Notes under the pieces: generated by a model
Database searches by the model: none
Told to the model about the DNA's origin: nothing
The model's input: only the letters and a program-made list of their open reading frames with translations
DNA from: Muricea muricata
Taxonomy: Eukaryota > Cnidaria > Anthozoa > Malacalcyonacea > Plexauridae
Assembly: GCA_963855995.1 (NCBI GenBank)
Contig: OY979716.1
Coordinates: 93,441,369-93,505,368, forward strand
DNA length: 64,000 nt
Direction of reading: 5' to 3'
Position numbers and translations under genes: made by a program
In this document: in pieces, positions 35,601 through 45,103 of the stretch
How the letters are laid out: every line of letters starts with the position of its first letter
How positions within the stretch are numbered: the stretch's first letter is position 1

Positions 35601-35935
35601 CACTAAAAGTTGTAAGAGGGTCTTTTTTCCGTCAAAATGAATTAAACATGAGTTGGAAGACGCCATGTTTACGAATGTCGTATATTACACGAAGTGTCCT
35701 CACATTTTCCAAAACAAAATGGCGTTTAAGGATTGCGAAACGTGTCAATTTATTACATTTTCGAAGACGAAATTCTCAAAAACTGCAGGTTTGTGGAGGT
35801 GCAAACAAGTGAATTCGGACTTTTTATAATTTATCCTAATTTTATATCGCTTTTCAATTAGTGCCCGAAGGGGGGGGGGGGCAACGAAAATCATTTTCTA
35901 AGCGACTTTTCGTGCCTGAGAATACGGCCTATTTG

Positions 35936-37560
35936 TTAGAATCAGAATATCGAGTTTCCAAGAGGACCATCAAAAAGCCCTTGCGATTTGCGACTCTTTT
36001 TATAGTCATTCATTTTTCTCTCAAACTTAAAAGAACCGGTGCGCAGAACAGATGGCAAGTAGCTCAGCTTTGGGAAGAAGGGAACAATGTTCCGCAACAA
36101 TATATTCTCATTGATCGAACACAGTATACAAAGCAATCAAGCCTTGCAAAACCCTACTCTACTCCTTATAACACCTTAAATACCTCTTGAATTCCACACA
36201 AACCATGAGCGTGAAAGAAGCCAACATTTAGTTTATTATAAACTCATTATAAACTGCTAAAAATCTAAAATTAAAGGATAATTAAAGTTTGAAGTTTATG
36301 ATTATAATAATATCTTGATGAATAGATATTTACCAAGCGTATACATGCGTGTTTTAATATGTATGCAAAGTATCTGTTATGCCACGAAACACGCCAAGCA
36401 TCGCGGTGTCGAACTGTTTACAGGGTTTAAAGAGCAGTGTTATTGTTGTTGCTTTACGGATGACATATAGCGGAAACCAATATGGCGTTCACCGACTGTA
36501 CGAAAAATTAGTTTTGAAAGAATTTTAAGATATTCATGTAGCGGGAATGTACAATCTAGCTGACAACGCACCGCTCATGTGCGCAACGCAGTTTCCACAT
36601 TTTGCCATGTTATCATGAACCATCCAGTTTCGGATTGTCTAATGAGCACACATATGCATTTTCTTCGTTAGCCAAAAATTGGTTTGCAAATAGCTTTTTA
36701 TTTCTCCATATAATATTGATTTGAAATAGGTGTGTCATTTGTATCAGAACTGAGGTTATCATTGAAGCTTCGACACAATAAATTAATTACAATTTAGATA
36801 TTCGTGAATCTCGATTGGGGCAAAACCTATTTGTAGATTATTTTTAATTCGGATATGTCTTGCCTTAGATATGGCATAAAAACTGCGCAAAGCTTAAGAA
36901 TAATCTACTTAAGGAACCGATCGAAGATAATCAAGGCTAAAATCCATAAAATAATTGGTGACGTGGCAAAATTTCCTCTCAGCATGGGAAACACATTTCG
37001 GAAAGAACTATATGTAAAAGCTCACGAAAGCACGGTTGAAAAACAGGAAATTAAGAACAGCTGGCAACATAATTACGTATTCTTTAGGTTTCACAAATTT
37101 ACTATCACGAACAGAACACTTGGCGGTTTCGTCGTAGTAATACCTCAAAACGCATTTTTTCACGTGTCACTGATTGCAAAACATTTGCCGGTCAGCGAAG
37201 CCCCACACTGATCTACATAGTTCTGAGCTGCAACTGTAGGGAGCAACCTTAAAAAAACGTATGTACGTATGATGTGATTATTCACCTTAAACATACTAAA
37301 ACCAGAACATTGTCAAACTTAATTACTCTTATTGTCTTTGATTCGTTCGAGTATACAGACGTTTTGTATAGGATTTAACGTGACTCATTTAGGCTGTTTT
37401 TGATGGATTTCTCCACAGAAACTGTTGACCAGGTAGTGCAGTTTTCCATTTAGATCCGAATAAGCACGATGCGTTGAATTGCTTTCTTGTCATTGTTGTC
37501 GTTTAAAATAGGCACTGCCAACGTTAAATATATACATGTACATGTAGTGTGTGTGTGTTC
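35936..37560 (+). repeat. GPCR 3' flank module, copy D
   Basis: Continuation of the cassette D 3' flank beyond the TIR transposon, matching 23450-25060. It holds the longest open version (36855-37211, 118 residues) of a short frame seen in all three copies: KIIKAKIHKIIGDVAKFPLS, FRKELYVKAHE, NSWQHNYVFFRFHKF. This may be the remains of an exon; no family recognised. The match ends near 37560, where a Penelope-like fragment begins. Confidence 0.7.
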
Positions 37561-37562
37561 GT

Positions 37563-38030
37563 ATAATGTTCTCCAGATTTTTGTTTTTCCTTTTGTTTGA
37601 GCTTTCGACTTAGTTCTTAGAGTCTTCGTCAGGCAATGCGGGAACATTTGGTGTGGTGTGCTTTTGTGTCATTCTTTTGCGTGGGCAAAGTGGGCGTCTG
37701 ATTGGTTGGATTTCCGGTTTGTAGATTGGTTGGTTTAGAATGATGTTTATTGGTTGGTTTTGTTCTGGTTTCCCATTGGCTGTTTGTGATCCCCTGGTGG
37801 TGTTATGGTGATGTTGGAGTGGCTGGTACGCTATGGGGATGTCAATGTGTCTACGGATTGCCAAAATCCACAAACGAAACAAATAGCTTCGCCCTATCGT
37901 CTCACTTCCGGGCTCACCGACATATGAACTCTCAAAACACCTCGCCAGCATCCTCCAATCAATTGTAAAATCATCAAACCACTCTGTATCCAACGGTGTT
38001 ACATTCCTCCAACGCATAAAAGCACAGTGA
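37563..38030 (-). mobile_element. Penelope-like fragment with hammerhead-like motif (tentative)
   Basis: On the minus strand 37632-37603 reads CTGACGA, then GACT...AGTC stem, then GAAA: the conserved half of a hammerhead ribozyme, a known feature of Penelope-like element terminal repeats. Upstream (38017-37640) a minus frame is open for 135 codons (WFDDFTIDWRMLARCFES ...) and could be a Penelope-like 5' part, but I do not recognise it firmly. The left edge coincides with the end of the duplicated GPCR flank. Confidence 0.45.
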
Positions 38031-38139
38031 TCTCCTAACTTGTGTAATTTGCATATCGAATAAAGTTAAATATCTCAAGAAGGAAAAGAGTTAGACAAAG
38101 CATACCAAGGAAGTTACACTTTTGAGCGATCTTTGCAAT

Positions 38140-38575
38140 GCGATCAATAAATAGTTGGACAATATTCCGTTTCACTTTAAGAATGCTTTTGGTAAAACTC
38201 ACTATAACATGATATCATTTGTAATTGACTATCACCACATCCCTGGACATATCAAACTGATTGGTAAAAGTTTATACACTGATTTTGAAATATCAATAAT
38301 TACAAGAGAATTTCGTACCTCTTCATACCAGTTGGCCGTGGCGTACTGCAGGGTGATTATCTCAGTTCAGCACATTTATACAACATATAAAAGTCGAAAT
38401 ATATCGTCAATTTGGATATTCTTTGCAATTTCTAAAGCCTATTCACTGGTTTCAATCTGCTGATGAATCGGCCGTCATGACTGGTCAAGAACAAGAAAAT
38501 CAACATCACCTAAATCGTTTCTCTATTTGGTGACATGATTTTTCGGCTTGAAAAATGTAGCACCTTTGGCATTAT
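38140..38575 (+). pseudogene. R2-type LINE RT relic, second copy
   Basis: Close relative of 15040-15500: DYHHIPGHIKLIGKSLYTDF, SIITREFRTS, GRGVLQGD in a shifted frame, QFGYSLQFLKPIHWF. The catalytic ADDAA reads ADE. Ends in the FSIW segment near 38570. Confidence 0.65.
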
Positions 38576-38892
38576 TAATAAAAAACCCACGAATATTTTG
38601 TCACAAGTGAAACTCTATCGTTCGTGATTTTCATTGGACGAAAAAAAAAGGTTCGCGTTTTCTATTGGCCCAAATTTTAATAGTACGATTTTTATTCAGT
38701 GTTACTTCTGTGAAGAAATCTCTATATCTATAATATAATTCAATTTTCGTCACTAATGCTCGTTGGTGTAATGAGGTAGCAATTTTAATGCTATCACAAG
38801 AGGCTATAATATATAGTTCTCACTATTTTAGTTATATTTGTAATTTGATATCGTAGCCAGGGATTTGCCAGGCGGAAAACGGATTTTTATAA

Positions 38893-40423
38893 TAAAAATG
38901 AGAGCCCAACATATAACTTTTGGTAAAGCCATCAAAGCAGTAACAGTATTAAGATTTTAAAATAGTTTTATTCGTAACGTTTCGTCTTTAACTTAAGACA
39001 TCTTCAGAGTAATAATATAAAATTACATGAGACTATGAATATATATAAGCTAGTTATTTACATGGTGTAATGTTACAAAGTGTTCAGGATAATAAAGGAT
39101 GGGAAGGTAAGAATAGCACATAACAGGACGATAGAAAAAGGGGACAAAAAAAGACAGACACAAAAAGCAATTATAGAAGGTTAAGCGGAATTGAGCTGCC
39201 CTGCACTTAAGAGAGGCTTTGAGCTTGGATATAAGAAGGCTTTCGTGAATCATTAATTCACAAGTGTCGGAGCAAGAGGAGAGAATTTCGAAGTCGTCAA
39301 AGTTGGCAGAGTGACCGGTGGGGTTTAAGTGAGAGAAAATGCTAGACATGATTGGGCTGGATGATAGTTTTCCTGTTATAGGAGAGATTCCCAAGTGTTC
39401 TTATATTCTGGTGTGTAAATGGCGCGTGGTTTGACCCACATACGACGCGGAACAGCATCGACACTTAAATAAATATAGAACACCAGATCTCATAAGCTTG
39501 GGAAGTTTATCCTTAAAAGGAAAGAAAGAAGAGATACGAGTAGAGGAGCGAAAAACAAGTCGAATGTTAAAATATGGATAAGCAGCATTGCAAAGTCGGG
39601 TGATTTGATTGCGAATTTGAAGAGAGTGTGAGCCAGTGAAGGGAAGACAGAAATAGAGACTAATGAGTGCTTGTAGGCAAGGGGAATAAAGCTGTGGAAA
39701 TATGTGAGAAGACCAGTGAAAGTGGGTTTACGATAAACAGAGGCGGAAAATTTAGCGCTTGAGCGAAATATTTCAACATCGAGAAAAGGAAGCTTACCGT
39801 CTTTTTCCAGTTCGGATGTGAAAGAGATGCTAGGATGTTGGCGGTTAGAATAGTCAAGAAAAAGAGGTACATGGTTCAAGGATTTGAAAAGAAGAAAACA
39901 GTCATCAACGTAACGTCGATACAGGAGAGGTTTGAAGGGAGAAGGACAGTTGTGAAGCCACGTTTTTTCATGGAAGGATATGAAGATAGTAGCAAAGAGA
40001 GGGCCAAGAGAACTGCCCATAGCCACGCCATCGATTTGTTGATAAACACGATTGTTGAAAGTAAAGTGACAGTTTCTTACAGCAAGAGGTAGAAGTTTGA
40101 TGAAGTGTGAGCGATCAAGGCCTTCGAAAACCACACGATTGGCAAAGATTTGACTAGGGATGATCTCAATTGTTTCACCAACAGGAATGTTGGTAAACAA
40201 AGAGGTAACATCAAAGCTGGCCATAACCACACTATCTGAATTGATGTCACTGTTAAAGAGCTCTTGAACAAAAGAGAAAGAGTCCTTAATAACGAGAGAG
40301 CAAGTAGATGATTGGAGTGAGGAAGGAAGGGAATAAAGAATTTAGATGTCTTATACGAATAGTGATTAATAGACGATAGAATAGGTCTTAGAGGAATAGA
40401 AGATTTGTGAATTTTAGGAAGTT
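38893..40423 (-). pseudogene. Penelope-like element: RT and GIY-YIG endonuclease
   Basis: Minus strand. The RT frame is open from ~40423 (LPKIHKSSIPLRPI) through FDVTSLFTNIPV, DGVAMGSSLGPLFA, the catalytic YRRYVDDCF, GKLPFLDVEIFR and SVYRKPTFTG to 39490. After a frameshift comes the GIY-YIG-type domain (GVLYLFKCRCCSASYVGQTTR, TRHLHTRI) with one stop codon near 39400. It continues as EHLGISPITG ... DDFEIL, ESLLISKLK to 39050. RT + C-terminal GIY-YIG defines canonical Penelope-like elements. The 3' UTR runs to 38893. The N-terminal part is missing, replaced by an inverted copy of the 3' region (40424-40938). Confidence 0.85.
38959..39010 (-). ncRNA. Degenerate hammerhead-like motif in Penelope-like 3' UTR
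   Basis: Minus strand: CTGAAGA (39007-39001), a GTCTT/AAGAC stem, then GAAA (38983-38980) and a short CGTTACG that could close stem III. The cleavage-site position reads AA instead of UH, so catalysis is doubtful. The inverted copy at 40817-40850 has CTGAAGA but CAAA instead of GAAA. Confidence 0.4.
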
Positions 40424-40938
40424 CTTGGGAATCTCTCCTATAACAGGAAAACCATCATCCAACCCAGTCATGTCTAGCATTTTCTCTCACTTAAACTCTA
40501 CCGGTCACTCTGCCAACTTTGACGACTTCGAAATTCTCTCCTCTTGCTCCGACACTTGTGAATTATTGATTCACGAAAGCCTTCTTATATCCAAGCTCAA
40601 ACCCTCTCTTAACATGCAAGGCAGCTCAATTCCACTTAACCTTCTAAAATTGCTTTTTGTGTCTGTCTTTTTTTGTCCCCTTGTTGTATCGTCCTGTTAT
40701 GTACTGTTCTTACCTTCCTATCCTTTATTATCCTTAACACTTTATAACATTACACCATGTAAATAACTAGCTTATATAATTATATTCATAGTCTCATGTA
40801 ATTTTATACTATTAGTCTGAAGATGTCTTAGACGAAGTTAAAGACCAAACGTTACGAATAAAACTATTTTAAAATCTTACTGTTATTGCTTTGGTAGCTT
40901 TACTAAAAGTTATATGTTGGGCTCTCATTTTTAATATT
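40424..40938 (+). repeat. Inverted copy of the Penelope-like element 3' region
   Basis: Reverse complement of about 38893-39400: coding for LGISPITGKPSSNPVMSS ... HESLLISKLKPSL, plus the 3' UTR ending gttgggctctcattttt. Penelope-like elements often carry partial copies (pseudo-LTRs) in direct or inverted orientation; this is the inverted kind. Unlike the minus-strand copy, its version of the GIY-YIG tail is open for 119 codons (40407-40766). Confidence 0.85.
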
Positions 40939-40939
40939 A

Positions 40940-41800
40940 GTAATTTTTTAAGGAGGGGTAAACAAAAGTATTGTTTGTATTCCTAGCTGGTAAAATTAAT
41001 GCGACTCACTAACTGAATGTCTGGCTCTGCTCTGGCTTAATTTGCTCCTAATAAATTTAATATAAATCCTACTTTCCATTCAACATTGAACCTGTTGGCC
41101 TCTTTTGCTATGAACAGAAGCGATGCGCAGAAGGGATTCTCAAAGATTGACACAAATATTGTTGCTAAAAGAACAGTATAAAACAGCAAAACCCACCCCT
41201 CCAACAAGTACGCGCCTCAAAATAAATCTTGTACCTCAAAATATATAGAGGCATGAATCTTGAAACAAGGCATTAAGGTTGTTTTTGCATTTCTCATCAT
41301 CCAGTAAACGTTTCAAGAAAAAGCTGCTAGATGTTGTTTCTCTAAACATAAGTTAGCATGATCGATCTTTTTTAACGGTAAAACATAAAGCGATTATACC
41401 TCAACAAAAAATATTAACGCTAAAGTCCACGTTATTGATCGAATAATCAACAAATATATAGAGACTATTGAAAACACGTCCTTGTATCCGTCAGGGCACA
41501 AAATTTTAATTTCTTCTAAGATAAGGGGTGTGAAGCTTGCGAACGTTTCAAAATAGACGAGTGCATGGGCACGAAACCAAAGATTCGTCAGTAGCAATAT
41601 CAACAAAAAGCACTGTACAATAATTTTAATAACTTTAGAAGCGCACAACAGTGTGCTACATGTACATGTACATATTTAACGTCAGCAGCGCGTATTTTTA
41701 ACGATAACAATGACAAGAAAGCAATTCAACGCATCGTGCCTATTCGGATCTAAATAGAAAACTGCACTACCTGGTCAACAGTTTCCGTAAAGAAATTCAT
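40940..41800. repeat. Module shared with 50.36-51.61 kb and with GPCR 3' flanks
   Basis: Same-orientation match to 50355-51610, which has a MITE inserted (50524-50880). 41190-41790 also matches 24940-25430 and 37400-37540 inverted. With 38740-38850 it forms the empty-site context of the Penelope-like insertion. It contains the Crypton start region in degraded form (ATG changed to ATA near 41757). Confidence 0.7.
41394..41648 (-). CDS. Small hydrophobic ORF, conserved in three duplicated modules
   Basis: 84 residues with two possible membrane segments (IVQCFLLILLLTNLWF; SIYLLIIRSITWTLALIFF) joined by a FETFASFTPLILEEIKIL loop. Broken versions lie at ~25080-25310 (plus) and 51245-51490 (minus). 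No family recognised. It may be a chance frame inside Crypton 5' flanking DNA. Confidence 0.2.
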   Translation of the reverse strand: MCASKVIKIIVQCFLLILLLTNLWFRAHALVYFETFASFTPLILEEIKILCPDGYKDVFSIVSIYLLIIRSITWTLALIFFVEV

Positions 41801-41829
41801 CAAAAACAGCCTGAATGAGTCACGTTACA

Positions 41830-42880
41830 TCCTATACAAAACTTCTGTATACTCAAACGAATCAAAGACGATTAGAATAATTAACTTTGATGATGTTCTG
41901 GTTTTAGCATGAGTAAGGTTAATAATCACATTATACATACGTTTTTTAAGGTTGCTCCCTACAGTTGCACTATATAGATCTATATAGATCAGTGTGGGAC
42001 TTCCTGACCGGCAAATGTTTTGCAATCAGTGGCAGGTGAGAAATTGTGTTTTGAGATATTACTACGACGAAACCGCCAAAGCGTTCTGTTCGAGATAATA
42101 AATTTGTGAAACCTAAACAATACGTAATTATGTTGCCAGCTGTTCTTAATTTCCTGTTTTCCAACCCCGTTATCGTAAGCTTTTACGTGTAGTTCTTTCC
42201 GAATTGTGTTTCCAATGCTGAGTGGAAATTTTGCCACGGTTCCTTAAGTGGATCATTTTTATACTTTGCTCAGATTTTCCACTATATGTCATCCGTAAAG
42301 CAACAACAATAACACTGCTCATTCAAACCCAGTAAACAGTTCGATACCGCGGTCCTCCCCATGTTTCGTAGCATATCGGATATTTTGCATACATATTAAA
42401 ACACACATATATATGCTTGGTAAATATCTATTCATCAAGATATTATTATAATCATAAACTTCAAACTATATTTATCCTTTAACTTTAGACTTCTAGCAGT
42501 TTATAATAAATTTATTATAAATCAAATGTTGGCTTTTTCAACGCTCATGGTTTGTGCGAAATTCAAGAGGTATTTAAGGTGTTATAAGGAGTAGAATAGG
42601 GTTTTGCAGGGTTTGATTGCGGTGTATACTCTGTTGGATTAATGAGAATACATTGTTGCGGAAACATTGTTCCCTTTTTCCCAAAGCTGGACTACGTGTC
42701 ATGCGTTCTGCGCATCGGTTCTTTTGAGTTTTGAGGTAAAAAACGAATGATATAAAAAGAGTCGAAAATCTCAAGGGCTTTTTGATGGTCTTCATGGAAA
42801 GTCGATATTCTGATTCAAACAAAAAGTAGTTCTACTCTACGAGCAATTATTTTTTCAATAAGTTCATGTCCACTGTAAGC
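41830..42880 (-). repeat. GPCR 3' flank module, copy E (inverted)
   Basis: Inverted match to 23400-24900 and 35936-37400. The short frame conserved in copy D reappears broken (GKQEIKNSWQHNYVLFRF at 41989-42237). No gene. Confidence 0.7.
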
Positions 42881-42908
42881 TTCGTGGTATCGTATGCAGA
42901 GTCAGATC

Positions 42909-43784
42909 CTAATGGGAAGCTGTCTTTCTTCTACAATAAAGTATATAAAATGTTTTACGATAGCTTGGCAAACGCACGACGTAAATTAATGGATTTACTG
43001 CAAAGTTAATGTAAAAAATAGATATGCACACTGCGTGCAATACCAACAACGCTTGTCCATTATCTTCCAGGAAACCTAGATAAGAATATAAGACGGTGAA
43101 TGCCAAATATGGAATAAAGCAAACGAAAGCAATGCTTGCTATAATAATAATTGTCCGTAAAAATCGCTTTTCCTTGAGGATTCATATTTTTTGTGCATGA
43201 TTTCCATTTGAGTTTTGGAAAACAATGCTCCTTGACTGCCTTTTCAACTTGCAGTATGTAGATGAGTACATAACGGACGAGAGTATGATGATAATAACAC
43301 TAAAAATGTAAAGTACTCGTCCGCTGTCCAGGTCATATCTTTCTGAAAGCAGTTGAAAGAGAGGAATTGCACAGCTTACTATCCAAATTGCTGAAATCCA
43401 CAAGATCATAACTTTACCATTCATCAAAATGCGATGTTTTATCGCATATGTAACCATTACGAAGCGATCAATAGATACTGAATTAATCGATGCAAATGAT
43501 GCAAGTCCCATCCAAAATACCAAAAAGAAAAACAACTGGTACAAGACACTAATTCTTGGTGTAATATGGAGAGCCAAAGAGAATATGCACGTCATAAAAT
43601 CGGAAGTTGAAAGGTTTATTAGAAGGTATGTTCCTGAATTTCTAAAGCATTTTAGAGGACCTTTAATAAATGCGACCAGAAGTAAAATATTTGAGACCAG
43701 TCCAACTATGGGGGTTATGACAAGCGGTAAATTGTAGTAGGAAAATCCGTTGTCCATGCTGGCAGTACTGTTGGTCTCCGCCAT
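42909..43784 (-). pseudogene. Orphan class A GPCR, copy E, single nonsense codon
   Basis: Minus strand, 291-codon frame starting MAETNSTASMDNGFSYYN at 43784, collinear with copies A and C. It keeps VGLVSN, LSTSDF, SIDRF, FVCFIPY, and NPLIYVV in TM7, ending KTASH at 42909. The only disabling change I see is a TGA at 43184-43182 where the sister copies have CGA (Arg of AQEIRI, third intracellular loop). A C-to-T change at a CpG would do this. The product would lack TM6-TM7. It may be a segregating null or an error. Confidence 0.85.
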
Positions 43785-44530
43785 ATGCCCACATTAAATG
43801 GAGAAAAGGATTTGCGTCAACTGGGAAAAGGCAACCTTAGTGCAGAAGATGTACAAAGACTCCGCGATACTCAATCAGCACTGTATTAAAGTCGCTTCAA
43901 GAACACAGATTGTGATTTGAATCATTCTAGTGTACTCAGTAAAGCCTATGTATAACAATATTCGCATGTATTGGGTCAATTGAGCGAATACAAATTAAAA
44001 TTTTGATTATAATTAATAAAAACCGACAGATCATACGCCACTGTCTTCTGAAGAGTGTGGCAGGCTTTGCCGGACATAAAAAACAAATTTGTAGTGAATA
44101 AATATGTGAAGTAAAGCAAGTTTGTCTTTATCTTACTCAATATATATATATATTTTTGACAGTCTTCAAAATGCAGTAATACCTATATTACTAGAAATAA
44201 GGCAGGTTTTAAATGTCACATGCTCGCATTTCCTACCAAAAGCCGGAAAAACTAATTGAAAATTTTTTAATCATGTTTTAATTGAAAATCTATATATTAT
44301 AAGTTATCTTTTATAAGTAAATATACTGACATGTATCTTGGCAAATAATGTCATTCAAAAACAGCGCTGTGCATATATTTATTCTTGTTTATTAAAGCTT
44401 TGAAGCCCCATGTAGCGAAATTAGTAAATAGATTATGAAACGTTTAAGTTTCAGTCTTATATATTTCAGGTAGTAGCACAGCATACAAATTTAGTAGCAC
44501 AGTATACATAATTTCGATGATGCTTGTGAC
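43785..44530 (-). repeat. 5' flank and LINE relic end of cassette E
   Basis: Inverted equivalent of the sequence upstream of copies A-D, including a short TA run (44140-44155) and the last codons of the R2-type LINE relic (HHRNYVYCAT near 44510-44530). The cassette is cut off at ~44530. Confidence 0.65.
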
Positions 44531-44879
44531 TTGCCTACTGAGGTGACGCATACAGGAGAAAAGCATTCATGCCCACACTAATGCAGTTCACCAGCCTCTC
44601 ACAGGAGGTGCATGAAATGTTACTGCTGATATTAGCCAACAGGTTGTGCAATACAAAGCCCTGGGCATGTTTTTAATTTGACATCACACAGTTAAAACTG
44701 CATAATATGCATGTGCCCAGTCAGCCACTACTCTGTCATCTGGTATGTTAATCCGACCCTGATCACACAATATGCTGTTGCCCAGTGGTCACCACGAGGA
44801 GGTTCTCAGTCTAGACCACCAAAAATGTTCAATGTTTATCACATACTACTTTTAAAATAATTTTCAAATTCAAAATGAA

Positions 44880-45103
44880 TAATTCACTGTTAATCAAATG
44901 GAATGGACAGGGGGGAGCAAAGGTTTACAAGGGCTGAGCAAACCCTAATCATTCTGTTAATGATAGGAACAGATTCACCTTTTCTACAAATAAAGTAATC
45001 GGTTGGTAAAGTTTGTTGAAGAATTATTGTATTTTTCTGCCTAAGCAGACCAATAATTTTTTCAACATGAATTCGGACAGTAGCTATCTTCCTTGTCTTT
45101 TTA
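44880..45103 (-). pseudogene. THAP-DDE transposase, C-terminal piece
   Basis: Minus strand: [23 protein letters not shown], then TLPTDYF and [15 protein letters not shown]. The RIHVE motif holds the last acidic residue of the DDE triad of DDE_Tnp_4-type transposases. Separated from its N-terminal part (47418-48720) by an inserted palindrome. Confidence 0.75.

Larger units (their letters stand above)
33088..35935 (-). mobile_element. TIR transposon, ~2.85 kb, inserted in the 3' flank of GPCR copy D
   Basis: Terminal inverted repeats of about 220-230 bp: 33088-33315 (gccgtattctgagg ... cacttgttggcacctccaca) and 35690-35935 (reverse). The 3' flank of GPCR copies B, C and E is continuous here, so the insertion is directly visible; target duplication is short (possibly TA) and not certain. 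It carries a decayed minus-strand gene (34160-35600) and a nested hAT-type MITE. Superfamily not assigned. Confidence 0.75.

Noticed and set aside
39835..40092. Plus-strand 85-residue frame
   Set aside because: Shadow of the Penelope-like RT gene on the minus strand.
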